Source: Bacillota bacterium
GTDB taxonomy: Bacteria; Bacillota; Clostridia; Christensenellales; CAG-138
Reading direction: 5' to 3'
Assembly (NCBI GenBank): GCA_023426265.1
Contig: JAFABA010000135.1
Coordinates: 1 to 30,240, forward strand
Length of the DNA: 30,240 bases
Below, one piece after another: positions 1 through 7,606 of the stretch. The position numbers and the translations under genes are program-made. Below the pieces are notes generated by a model. The model was not told where the DNA came from. It saw only the letters and a program-made list of their open reading frames with translations, and ran no database searches. Numbering within the stretch: the first letter of the stretch is position 1; each line of letters opens with the position of its first letter.

Positions 1-740
1 TCCACCGCCGCCTCGAACGGCCCGCGGCCTTCGCCTATAAACAGCCCGTGCGTATGGATTTTGCCGCCGGGGGCTGTGGTGACGGTGAGTACAAACAGCA
101 CCGGCCTGTCTTTTAAAAAGTGGGCGAGCGCGTAATCGAATATTTTGCGCACGGGGGTATCGGCCCGGCCCATCATGTGCTCCATGCCGTATACCGCGCC
201 CACCATGTGGGAGGTGTTGATCATTTCCGAGCCGCCCACGCCCACAAACAGGTTTTTCGCGTGGTTGGCCATGCCCACCACCTCGTGCGGGACCACCTGG
301 CCGGGGGAGAGGATAAGATCGTAACCTGGGTCCATCAACCTTTTGTTGATTTCCACGCTGACGAGGGTCTTCCAGAGCCCCTCCGTAATCTCCTCCAAAT
401 AGCTGCCCGGCACCTCACCCAGGCGGACGACGTCCGTCCGCCAGTTGTGGACGAGAAACCGCTCGAACGGCACGTCGCCGAACATTTCGGCGGCTTCCTC
501 GCGGCTGACCGGCTTGTGGGTGCCAAGCGCGGGGAGGATATCCACCTCGCAGCCGTGCTCTGTGAGCGCGTGATAGTATACGTTGGTGATAAAGCCCGCG
601 TTGGAATGGAACCGCGTGAAATCCGGCGGGATGATGAGCGCGCGCTTTAAGTCTTTGCCTTCAATGGATTGCAGAAGCGCCTCTTTGATGGCCACGTTGC
701 TCAATCCCTCGTTTCCCGTTTCCCGAAGATAGAGTTCCAT
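1..740 (-). CDS. LarA-like nickel-dependent 2-hydroxyacid racemase/epimerase (3' end outside window)
   Basis: The reading frame runs from ATG at 740 off the left edge, so about 246 N-terminal residues of a roughly 420-residue family are visible. It starts 6 nt after an AGGAGG site. Aligned from memory with Lactobacillus LarA, the DHTRP-like motif is PDFTR (Arg43), and the residues that hold the nickel-pincer cofactor or act as acid/base match His75 (GTHK), His152 (PHEVVG), Lys162 (HAKN) and His178 (TSHM). Family members racemise lactate, malate and other 2-hydroxyacids, and a D-gluconate 2-epimerase branch is known. As the last visible gene after UxuB-type SDR and 6-phosphogluconate dehydrogenase, a D-mannonate/D-gluconate C2 epimerase role is my inference. 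The cofactor genes larB, larC and larE are not in the window. Family confidence is high; substrate is unproven. Confidence 0.85.
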   Translation of the reverse strand, partial: MELYLRETGNEGLSNVAIKEALLQSIEGKDLKRALIIPPDFTRFHSNAGFITNVYYHALTEHGCEVDILPALGTHKPVSREEAAEMFGDVPFERFLVHNWRTDVVRLGEVPGSYLEEITEGLWKTLVSVEINKRLMDPGYDLILSPGQVVPHEVVGMANHAKNLFVGVGGSEMINTSHMVGAVYGMEHMMGRADTPVRKIFDYALAHFLKDRPVLFVLTVTTAPGGKIHTHGLFIGEGRGPFEAAV

Positions 741-762
741 ATACCCTCCTTTCCGGGTGCTT

Positions 763-1614
763 TTAAACGCCCGAATATGCGGAAAATCCGCCGTCCACGG
801 GCACCACGACGCCCGTTACAAAGCCGGAGCTCTTCTGGTCCAGCAAATAGAGGAGCGTGCCCAACAGCTCTTCGGCTTCGCCAAAGCGGCCCATGGGCGT
901 GTTGTTGAGTATCTTCTCTGTGCGCGCCGTGGGCGTGCCGTCCGCGTTCCAAAGCAGCGCCGCGTTCTGCTGCGTGGAGAAAAAGCCCGGCGCAATGGCG
1001 TTGACGCGGATGCCGCTCTTTGCGAAATACACCGCAAGCCACTGGGTAAAGTTCGATACGGCGGCCTTGGCGGCGCTGTACGCGGGGATTTTGGTGAGCG
1101 GCGTGAACGCGTTCATGGAAGAAACGTTCAGGATCACCGAGCCGGGGCGGCCTATCATATCCAGCGCGAACGCCTGGGTCGGCAGCAGCGTGCCGGTCAG
1201 GTTGAGGCCGAACACGAAGTTGAAGCCTGCGATGTCCAGGTCAAAAAAGCTCTTCTTGTCCGGGTTCTCGAACACGGCCTTGTCAAAAAACTCGTCGTCC
1301 GTGGTCGCCTTGGGGCTGTTGCCGCCTGCGCCGTTGATGAGGATATCGCACGGGCCGTAGACGCTGTTGATCTTCTCCTTCGCCGCGGCGACGCTTTCCT
1401 TTTCCAGCACGTTGCAGGCGACGGCGATTGCCTCATAGCCTTCCGCCGCAATGCTCTTCGCCACGTCTTCGGCGCGTTCGAGCGCCAAGTCCAGCACCGC
1501 GACCTTCGCGCCGCAGGCGGCGATGGCGCGCGCAAACATGCTGCACAATACGCCGGCGCCTCCGGTGACGACCGCGACTTTGCCCTTTAAATCCGGTGTA
1601 AACGGAATATTCAT
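763..1614 (-). CDS. uxuB: SDR-family D-mannonate oxidoreductase (fructuronate reductase, YjmF/UxuB type)
   Basis: This 283-residue classical short-chain dehydrogenase has the cofactor motif TGGAGVL (17-23), Asp42 at the end of beta-2 (favours NAD(H)), the Ser-Tyr-Lys set (Ser165/166, Tyr179, Lys183) and a C-terminal VDGGFSAYSGV. The long insert after the NGAGG motif and the TPMGRFGE segment resemble Bacillus YjmF, which interconverts D-fructuronate and D-mannonate. I chose the second Met (1614), because the GGGAGGA ribosome site lies inside the codons of the longer form starting at 1629. It sits 28 nt downstream of gnd and 22 nt upstream of the LarA-like gene, so the three are probably one transcript. 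No mannonate dehydratase (UxuA), its usual partner, is visible. Another sugar-acid specificity is possible. Confidence 0.82.
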   Translation of the reverse strand: MNIPFTPDLKGKVAVVTGGAGVLCSMFARAIAACGAKVAVLDLALERAEDVAKSIAAEGYEAIAVACNVLEKESVAAAKEKINSVYGPCDILINGAGGNSPKATTDDEFFDKAVFENPDKKSFFDLDIAGFNFVFGLNLTGTLLPTQAFALDMIGRPGSVILNVSSMNAFTPLTKIPAYSAAKAAVSNFTQWLAVYFAKSGIRVNAIAPGFFSTQQNAALLWNADGTPTARTEKILNNTPMGRFGEAEELLGTLLYLLDQKSSGFVTGVVVPVDGGFSAYSGV

Positions 1615-1642
1615 ATTACTTCCTCCCATATTGCCTTAGCGG

Positions 1643-3094
1643 TTAAACGACATAGGTGGACGCGGAAGTGTTTCCGCCTTCACCCGTCCAGTTGGTGTGG
1701 AAATAGACTCCGCGCGCCTGGTCGATGCGCTCGTAGGTATGCGCGCCGAAGTAGTCGCGCTGCGCCTGCAGCAGGTTGGCGGGCAGCTTTTCGCTGGTGT
1801 AGCCGTCAAAGTAACTTAAAGCCGAGCTGAACGCCGGGGCGGGCACGCCGTGGCGTACTGCGGTGGCGACCACGTTGCGCCACGCGGGCACAAGCCCTTT
1901 GATCACATCCTTGAAGTACGGGTCCAAGAGCAGGTTGGATAATTTCGGGTCGGCGTCGAACGCTTCCTTGATTTTGCCTAAGAACACCGAGCGGATGATG
2001 CAACCACCGCGCCACATCAGCGCGATGCCGCCGTAGTTGAGGTTCCAGTTGTAGGTGGCGGCTGCTGCCCGCATCAGCGCATAGCCCTGTGCATAGGAAA
2101 TGATTTTGGAGGCATAGAGCGCCTGACGGACCTGCTCGATAAACGCCGCCTTGTCGCCGGTGAAGGGGACCGCTGCCTTAGGGAAGGCTTCGGAGGCTGT
2201 CACGCGCTCGTCCTTCATGGCGGAGAGGCAGCGCGCGAACACGGCCTCGCCGATGAGCGTCAGCGGCACGCCTTCATCGAGCGCCGCGATACCCGTCCAC
2301 TTGCCCGTACCCTTCTGGCCTGCGGTATCGAGTATTTTATCTACGATCGGGCTGCCGTCCGTATCGAGGTACCCAAGGATATCGGCGGTGATTTCAACCA
2401 AGTAGCTGTCGAGTTCCGTCTCGTTCCAGGCCTTGAACACCTCATGCATCTGCAATGCGCTCATGCCCAAGACGTCCCGCATCAGCTGGTACGCTTCGCA
2501 AATGAGCTGCATGTCGCCGTATTCGATGCCGTTGTGTATCATCTTTACAAAATGGCCCGCGCCGTTCTCACCCACCCAGTCGCAGCAGGGGGAGCCGTCC
2601 TCCACCTTGGCGCATACGGCCTGGAATATGGCCTTCACATGCGGCCATGTCGCGGGGGAGCCGCCCGGCATCATGGAAGGGCCCTTTAGGGCGCCCTCTT
2701 CGCCGCCGGATACGCCCGTACCGATATAAAGTAACCCCTTGCTTTCCACATAGGCCGTGCGGCGGATGGTATCCGGAAAATGGCTGTTGCCGCCGTCTAT
2801 GATGATATCGCCCTCTTCCAGGTGGGGGAGGAGGGCCTCAATAAAATCGTCCACCGCCTGCCCGGCTTTTACCAGCAGCATGACCTTGCGCGGCTTTGTA
2901 AGCTTTGAGGCAAGCTCCTCCAAAGAATACGTACCGATGATGTTTTTGCCCTTGGCGCGCCCTTCCACAAAATCCGTGACCTTGGACGTCGTCCTGTTGT
3001 ATACCGCTACGGTGAAGCCCTTGCTTTCCATGTTCATGACGAGGTTTTCGCCCATCACCGCAAGGCCGATCAAACCGATATCCGCTTTCTTCAT
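1643..3094 (-). CDS. gnd: 6-phosphogluconate dehydrogenase, decarboxylating
   Basis: Converts 6-phosphogluconate to ribulose-5-phosphate plus CO2 in the cytosolic pentose phosphate pathway. The 483-residue length is typical of the long bacterial and eukaryotic form. Visible features are the dinucleotide fold GLIGLAVMG (7-15), Asn33-Arg34-Thr35, which is the usual NADP preference signature, the substrate-binding segment GVSGGEEGALKGPS (127-140), catalytic Lys184 and Glu191 in the KMIHNGIEYGD segment, and a C-terminal helical dimer domain. A GGAGA ribosome site precedes ATG 3094. It follows the PfkB kinase by 36 nt. Finding gnd between a sugar-acid kinase and UxuB-type SDR, instead of with zwf, suggests it serves catabolism of gluconate or mannonate here. 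Confidence 0.96.
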   Translation of the reverse strand: MKKADIGLIGLAVMGENLVMNMESKGFTVAVYNRTTSKVTDFVEGRAKGKNIIGTYSLEELASKLTKPRKVMLLVKAGQAVDDFIEALLPHLEEGDIIIDGGNSHFPDTIRRTAYVESKGLLYIGTGVSGGEEGALKGPSMMPGGSPATWPHVKAIFQAVCAKVEDGSPCCDWVGENGAGHFVKMIHNGIEYGDMQLICEAYQLMRDVLGMSALQMHEVFKAWNETELDSYLVEITADILGYLDTDGSPIVDKILDTAGQKGTGKWTGIAALDEGVPLTLIGEAVFARCLSAMKDERVTASEAFPKAAVPFTGDKAAFIEQVRQALYASKIISYAQGYALMRAAAATYNWNLNYGGIALMWRGGCIIRSVFLGKIKEAFDADPKLSNLLLDPYFKDVIKGLVPAWRNVVATAVRHGVPAPAFSSALSYFDGYTSEKLPANLLQAQRDYFGAHTYERIDQARGVYFHTNWTGEGGNTSASTYVV

Positions 3095-3130
3095 GGCAAG
3101 ATTCTCCTTATCTTATACTTAACGTAATCA

Positions 3131-4204
3131 TCAACGCTTGACGCGGGCATTGCCCTGCCATACGCTCCATACCTGCTCTTCGTCGGCGGGCAGGGCGTAA
3201 TCCTGCAGCATGGTGGTGGCTAAAGCACCCGTGGCCCAGCCAAAGTGCAGCGCCTGTTCTGCGCTCCAACCTTTGAGTAGAGCATAAAGCAGCCCGCCCA
3301 CGAACCCGTCCCCGCCGCCGATGCGGTCCAGTATGGGGATTTCACGGGGTTCGGCCACATGCCAGGTCTCTTTATCCAGCAGTATCGCGCCCCAGAGGTG
3401 GCTGTTGGCGCTTATTACCTGGCGCAGCGTGGTCGCGAACAACTCCACATTGGGGAAGCGCTCCTTCACGCGCATGATCATGCCCTTGAAGCTTTCCGTC
3501 TTGCCCGCAAGGTCCTTTCCGCCTGCTTCGGGCCCTTCGATACCGAGGCTCAACTGGAAATCTTCTTCATTGCCCACGAGGATATCGGAAATGCCGGCGA
3601 TCTCCGTAAACGCGGCCAGAAGCTCTTTTTCGCGTCCCTTCCAGAAGGAGGCGCGGTAGTTTAGATCGAATGAAATCCGCGTGCCGTGCCGCTTCGCCGC
3701 GCGGGCAAGCTCCAGGCAGAACGTGCACGTTTCGGGCGATAGCGCCGCGACAAGACCCGAAAGGTGCAATATCGCAACGCCTTCTTTTTCGAATATGCGG
3801 GTTAAGTCAAACTCGGATGCGGAAAGGATGCGGCCCACTTCCCCCGCGCGGTCGTTGTGCACGCGCGGCCCGCGCATGCCGAAGCCGCTGTCCGCGATGT
3901 TGAACTGGTGCCGGTAACCCCAAGGCCCGCCCTGCGGCACTTCCATATACTCGTAAGCCATGTGGCGGGAGGAAAGGTCGTTTTTGATAAACTGCGAAAT
4001 CGGGCTTCCTTCCACGAACGCGGTGAGCACCTTGGTGGGGAGACCCAGCGAGGCGGAAACGCTCAGTACGTTACTTTCAGCACTTGTGGCCTGCATGTAG
4101 AAATGGTTGCTGGTGTGTACGGGCTGCCGTTCCAGCGGCGTGATGCGCACGCCCATGCTGGTAGGCGACAACAGTGCGACAGCGCAGTTTTGTTTCAATT
4201 CCAT
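3131..4204 (-). CDS. PfkB-family sugar kinase, possible gluconate kinase
   Basis: A 357-residue ribokinase/PfkB kinase. The C-terminal signature DRIGGGDGFVGG carries the catalytic base near Asp299, followed by the usual nucleotide-site helix. The substrate-side N-terminal part diverges from the KDG kinase at 7607: where that enzyme has YGGGEANVA, this one has ATSAESNVL, so a different substrate is likely. ATG 4204 is chosen because GGAGGAG lies 7 nt upstream; the longer reading from 4312 would start upstream of the promoter's -10 box. First gene of the run kinase-gnd-uxuB-larA. Because gnd needs 6-phosphogluconate, gluconate is the most economical substrate (inference). A 2-keto-3-deoxygluconate or 2-ketogluconate kinase is the main alternative. 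Confidence 0.8.
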   Translation of the reverse strand: MELKQNCAVALLSPTSMGVRITPLERQPVHTSNHFYMQATSAESNVLSVSASLGLPTKVLTAFVEGSPISQFIKNDLSSRHMAYEYMEVPQGGPWGYRHQFNIADSGFGMRGPRVHNDRAGEVGRILSASEFDLTRIFEKEGVAILHLSGLVAALSPETCTFCLELARAAKRHGTRISFDLNYRASFWKGREKELLAAFTEIAGISDILVGNEEDFQLSLGIEGPEAGGKDLAGKTESFKGMIMRVKERFPNVELFATTLRQVISANSHLWGAILLDKETWHVAEPREIPILDRIGGGDGFVGGLLYALLKGWSAEQALHFGWATGALATTMLQDYALPADEEQVWSVWQGNARVKR

Positions 4205-4291
4205 GTTGAACTCCTCCTCCGGTTGATGTGACGAAATGGATGCTGAACAGAAACGAGAAAGAAACGCGGCGTACTTGCCTTCTGTGATTTT

Positions 4292-4321
4292 ATTATAAAA
4301 AAACAATGGCAACGTTTACAA
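4292..4321 (-). promoter_or_regulatory. Promoter of kinase-gnd-uxuB-larA operon with cre-like operator
   Basis: On the minus strand TTGTAA (4321-4316) and a perfect TATAAT (4297-4292) are separated by 18 nt. Over the -35 and spacer lies TTGTAAACGTTGCCAT (4321-4306), which matches the CcpA cre consensus WTGNNARCGNWWWCAW at all but two positions and has the AACGTT core typical of LacI-family operators. Catabolite repression, or control by another LacI-family protein, is inferred. Confidence 0.6.
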
Positions 4322-4324
4322 TAC

Positions 4325-4355
4325 AAAAACCGAGCGCGTACTGGTCACGGTTTTT
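4325..4355 (-). terminator. Weak inverted repeat after the regulator gene
   Basis: Arms AAAAACCG and CGGTTTTT (8 bp each) enclose a 15-nt loop, 38 nt after the regulator stop codon and just upstream of the kinase promoter. It may be a weak terminator for the regulator, or an operator; the stem has only three G-C pairs. Confidence 0.35.
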
Positions 4356-4393
4356 ATATTGTAGATAGTGAATATATATGATATAATAAAGTT

Positions 4394-5551
4394 TTACAGA
4401 TCGTTTTCGCCCTTATTCAGAATTTCCGTATTGCGCAGATATTCGAGATTGGTCACATATGCGCTCAAGGCCTGCACGAACTCCCTGCGGGAGTCCAGAT
4501 CCATTGCGCCGTAGAGCTTTTTGAGCCGGTACTGTACGGTTCCGGTGGAGGCAAACAGCTTGTTCGCAATGTCTTCCGTGCTGTCCCCGCGCAAAACGCC
4601 GTTCAATATCGCGTAATCGAGCGCGTCGCACTGGAGCAGGCAGTTTTCGAGCTTCCGAAGCCATAATAGCTGCGGGTCGCACTCCTCTATGGGCGGGTAT
4701 TTCGTGTAGTCCGCCCGTTCCGCCATATGTTCTGAAACGGGAAGGTATGCGGTGCTGCCCCGGCAGATGATTTCGCACGGGATGGAGACATTGGCGGAGA
4801 TGATGCTGGGGTTCTTTTCGAGAAGGTTCCAGATGTTGACCGTCTGCACGCCCATCTTGTAATAGTCGAGCGTCGAGGTCGTAAGCGTGGGCGTGGTGCA
4901 GCAGCCGATGACGAGGTTGCCCGAGCCCGCCACAAACAACTGCTCCGGAACGCGGATGCTGCGCTCCCTTGCGCGGACTAAGAGATGCACCGCAACATAG
5001 TCGTTGGTGCAGATCGCGCCGTCATACCGGCCCACCTGGGTTAAAAAACGGGAGATGCAGTCGTCCAGTCCCGTATCCACGGAGTACACGTCCCGCTGCT
5101 CGTCCACATCCAGCCCGTAGCTCTTTGCCGCCTCCAAAAACGCATGTTTTCTGATGTTGTCGTTGGAAAGCCGCGCCTCGTTGCCCACGCAGGCGAGCCT
5201 TCTTCTTCCGGCGCTGTAAAAATAGCGCACCATGCTTTCCACCAGCGTCTGCCTGCCTAAAAGCGCGCCGCTGACGTCCTCGCCAAAATCTGTGGGCACT
5301 GCGCCCATCAGCACCACTTTCACGCCTCTCTCCCGCATGCGCCGCACCATGTATTCCATCCAGTCGGAATTCGCGCCGATCAGTATAAGTGTGTTCATAT
5401 CCTTTATCCCGGAGAGCGCTTCCTCGTTTTGCAGCAGCGTTAAAGCGCTGTGCTGTTTGAGCGCAGCGTCGTTCATGCCCTTGATGCTTTTGGAAAACCA
5501 GACCGACGTGATATAGGTGGGCTCGGCAAGCGCGTAAAGCGTCTTGTTCAT
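4394..5551 (-). CDS. Transcriptional regulator: LacI/periplasmic-binding-like sensor with C-terminal LuxR-type HTH
   Basis: A 385-residue protein. Residues about 1-290 read as a type I periplasmic-binding fold like the LacI effector domain (two Rossmann-like lobes, YDGAICTNDYVAVHLL segment, PTLTTSTLDYYKMG hinge). The usual N-terminal LacI helix-turn-helix is missing, and an in-frame TGA two codons before the start excludes a longer product. Instead residues about 308-366 contain a LuxR-type helix-turn-helix (GDSTEDIANKLF, then STGTVQYRLKKLY). The start has a good AGAGGTGA site. It lies directly upstream of the kinase operon and so is its likely regulator, sensing a sugar acid. Family assignment is by pattern only; ligand and sign of regulation are unknown. 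Confidence 0.72.
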   Translation of the reverse strand: MNKTLYALAEPTYITSVWFSKSIKGMNDAALKQHSALTLLQNEEALSGIKDMNTLILIGANSDWMEYMVRRMRERGVKVVLMGAVPTDFGEDVSGALLGRQTLVESMVRYFYSAGRRRLACVGNEARLSNDNIRKHAFLEAAKSYGLDVDEQRDVYSVDTGLDDCISRFLTQVGRYDGAICTNDYVAVHLLVRARERSIRVPEQLFVAGSGNLVIGCCTTPTLTTSTLDYYKMGVQTVNIWNLLEKNPSIISANVSIPCEIICRGSTAYLPVSEHMAERADYTKYPPIEECDPQLLWLRKLENCLLQCDALDYAILNGVLRGDSTEDIANKLFASTGTVQYRLKKLYGAMDLDSRREFVQALSAYVTNLEYLRNTEILNKGENDL

Positions 5552-5620
5552 GTTGGGTCACCTCTTAGAGTTGGCGTGTTTTAGGTTCAGCCGATGCGCG
5601 CGGTATACCCCATTTCCCAT

Positions 5621-6433
5621 TCATGTTGGGTTATTCAACGATTGGGAAGTGTCATTTTTTGTGCGAACGATATACCCCATTTCTTTGGAAAGCCTTTCCG
5701 CCGTAGCCCGTACCTCCGGCACAAGTTCCAAAATGCGTTCTTCGGACAGGCGCAGGCTGGGCGCGGAAATCGAGAACGCCGCGCGGCTCCCGCCGGTATA
5801 GTCCCGTATGGCCGCGGCAAGGCACCTAACACCCGGCTCGTTCTCTTCATTGTCCAGCGCGTAGCCGGAGGCGCGTATGCCGTCCAGCGCCCGGTATAAT
5901 TCCGTAAGCGACGTGATGGTATGCTCGGTATACGTTTCGATTTTGCTTTGCTCCCATATGGCGGCGACTTCCCGGTCGCTCAATGTCGCAAGTATGCTTT
6001 TGCCCGCCGCCGTGCAGTAAAGCGGGCGTCGCATGCCGATTTGGGAAAACAGCCGGTAGGCGTTAGACGGGCATTCGGATTTATGGATGTAGACGATATC
6101 GCAGCCGTCCCGCACCACAAGGTGTATGGTCTCCTTTGCGGCGTCGCGCAGCTTTTCCAGAGCGCCGCGCGCAACGTCGAGCACGTTGATGCTTTCCACC
6201 ACGCGCCCCGCCAGTTCAAACAACTTGAGGGAAAGCTGGTATTTCCCGCTTGCGCCCTCCGCCTTTTTGACATAGCCGAGTGCGATGAGGGAGGCAAGCA
6301 GGCGGTGCGCAGTGCTTTTGTTGAGCCCCGTCTCACTGGCAATCTCCATCAGGTGCATGCCGTTGGGGTATAGGGATAGCGTATCTAAGAGGCCGAACGC
6401 CCGCTCCAGAGATTGCACGCTGTTATCGCTCAT
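5621..6433 (-). CDS. IclR-family regulator, KdgR-like
   Basis: A 270-residue IclR protein. Residues about 5-65 form the winged helix-turn-helix (GMHLMEIASETGLNKSTAHRLL), and the rest is the IclR effector domain (IHLVVRDGCDIVYIHK, YCTAAGKSILA, GYALDNEENEPGVRCLAAAIRD). ATG 6433 is preferred over 6448 because the AAAGG site falls inside the first codons of the longer form. It is divergent from the KDPG aldolase operon across 200 bp that hold matching palindromes, so it most likely represses that operon and itself, by analogy with KdgR answering to 2-keto-3-deoxygluconate (inference). The C-terminus carries a polar tail (KNDTSQSLNNPT) beyond the usual end of the family. Confidence 0.88.
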   Translation of the reverse strand: MSDNSVQSLERAFGLLDTLSLYPNGMHLMEIASETGLNKSTAHRLLASLIALGYVKKAEGASGKYQLSLKLFELAGRVVESINVLDVARGALEKLRDAAKETIHLVVRDGCDIVYIHKSECPSNAYRLFSQIGMRRPLYCTAAGKSILATLSDREVAAIWEQSKIETYTEHTITSLTELYRALDGIRASGYALDNEENEPGVRCLAAAIRDYTGGSRAAFSISAPSLRLSEERILELVPEVRATAERLSKEMGYIVRTKNDTSQSLNNPT

Positions 6434-6633
6434 ATAGAAACCTTTCAAAACGGATCAAAACGAGATTTCGTAATATGGAATATTGTACTCGAAATCCGCA
6501 CATGAAATCAAGGTTTGTAAAAAGTGCCGGAATGTGTATTGCATTATTCAAACACTTCTGCGATAATCCAGGTGAACCAAATCCGAAATATGAAATCGTG
6601 TTCCATAATATGAAATTATTCTGAGGTGAAAAA
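6434..6633. promoter_or_regulatory. Divergent iclR / KDPG aldolase control region
   Basis: Rightward promoter: TTGCAT (6539-6544), 17 nt, GATAAT (6562-6567). Leftward promoter: TTGATT (6511-6506), 18 nt, TACAAT (6487-6482). Three related elements follow. ATTTCGTAATATGGAAT (6465-6481) is an imperfect palindrome touching the leftward -10. ATCCGAAATATGAAAT (6581-6596) and TTCCATAATATGAAAT (6601-6616) are tandem 16-mers (13/16 identical) spaced exactly 20 bp, just downstream of the rightward start. The second is an imperfect palindrome, TTYCATAWTATGRAA. They are the best candidates for IclR operators. Confidence 0.6.
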
Positions 6634-7596
6634 ATGCATACGGTTCTTGAAGAGATTTCCCGTATTGGAATTGTTCCGGTCATCGCGATCAGCGATGTGG
6701 AAAAAGCCGTTCCCTTGGCAAAGGCGCTCTGTGCGGGCGGAATTCCCTGCGCGGAGGTGACGTTCCGCACGGCGGAAGGGGAGGAGGCCATGCGCCGCAT
6801 TGCAGCGGAGGTACCCGAGGCGCTGTTGGGCGCGGGCACGGTGCTGACGACCATCCAGGTTGACCGGGCGATCGCGGCGGGGGCCAAATTTATCGTAAGC
6901 CCCGGCTTTAACCCGCATGTGGTGGAATATTGTCTGGAGAAGGGCATGCCAATCGTGCCCGGCTGTGCTTCTCCTTCGGACATGGAACAGGCGATGGAAT
7001 ACGGCCTTAGTACGGTAAAATTCTTCCCGGCGGAGCAGGCAGGCGGGCTTGATTACATCAAGGCGGTTTCCGCGCCCTACCCGGGGCTTACATTCATGCC
7101 CACAGGCGGCATACACGCGGGCAACCTTGCGAAATACCTGGCGTTTGAGAAAATCGTCGCCTGCGGCGGCTCCTGGATGGTACAGAAGGAGCTTGTTTCG
7201 GCGGGCAGGTTTGACGAAATCACCCGCCTGTGCAGGGAGGCCGTGCAGGTTTCGTTCGGGTTTGAGCTTGCGCACATCGGCATAAACGGACAGGATGCGG
7301 AAAGCGCAAAGCAAGTTGCCAAGCTGATCTGTGGCCTGTTCGGATTCCCGGTAAAGGAAGGCAACAGCTCCGCGTTCGCGGGGGCGGGCATTGAAATTAC
7401 TTACACGCCGGGCCGGGGAGCGAACGGGCATATCGCAATCGGAACATTGAGCATCGCACGTGCAAAAGGGCACTTAACGCGGCAAGGCGTGCTGTTCGAT
7501 GGGGAAAGCGTCAAAGTGAACAAGGCCGGAAAGCCTGTCGCCATATACCTTCGGGAGGAGATCGCGGGGTTCGCGATACACTTGCTGCAGAAATAG
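6634..7596 (+). CDS. KDPG/KHG aldolase with C-terminal VOC-like domain
   Basis: Cleaves 2-keto-3-deoxy-6-phosphogluconate to pyruvate and glyceraldehyde-3-phosphate, the last step of pectin-derived KDG breakdown. Residues 1-205 are a class I Eda barrel: Glu41 and Arg45 in AEVTFRT, GAGTVLT (67-72), PGCASPSDMEQA, Schiff-base Lys129 in STVKFFPAE, and the phosphate-binding PTGGI. Eda proteins normally end near 210 residues. This one has about 110 more (AHIGIN at 213, GHIAIGT at 265, a hydrophobic C-terminal strand) that resemble a single glyoxalase/VOC module. The ribosome site is GAGGTGA. The gene opens the operon, 10 nt before kdgK. The role of the extra domain is unknown. Confidence 0.9.
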   Translation: MHTVLEEISRIGIVPVIAISDVEKAVPLAKALCAGGIPCAEVTFRTAEGEEAMRRIAAEVPEALLGAGTVLTTIQVDRAIAAGAKFIVSPGFNPHVVEYCLEKGMPIVPGCASPSDMEQAMEYGLSTVKFFPAEQAGGLDYIKAVSAPYPGLTFMPTGGIHAGNLAKYLAFEKIVACGGSWMVQKELVSAGRFDEITRLCREAVQVSFGFELAHIGINGQDAESAKQVAKLICGLFGFPVKEGNSSAFAGAGIEITYTPGRGANGHIAIGTLSIARAKGHLTRQGVLFDGESVKVNKAGKPVAIYLREEIAGFAIHLLQK

Positions 7597-7606
7597 GAGG
7601 ATTTAA

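Noticed and set aside
120..650. 176-codon plus-strand open frame at the left edge
   Set aside because: It lies opposite the LarA-like gene, whose frame runs off the window and shows conserved family residues; the plus-strand translation is His-rich and unrecognisable.
757..1590. 277-codon plus-strand open frame opposite the SDR gene
   Set aside because: The minus-strand SDR has complete cofactor and catalytic motifs; the plus frame has none.
6616..7473. 285-codon minus-strand open frame opposite the KDPG aldolase
   Set aside because: Antisense to a well-supported aldolase and without a ribosome site.
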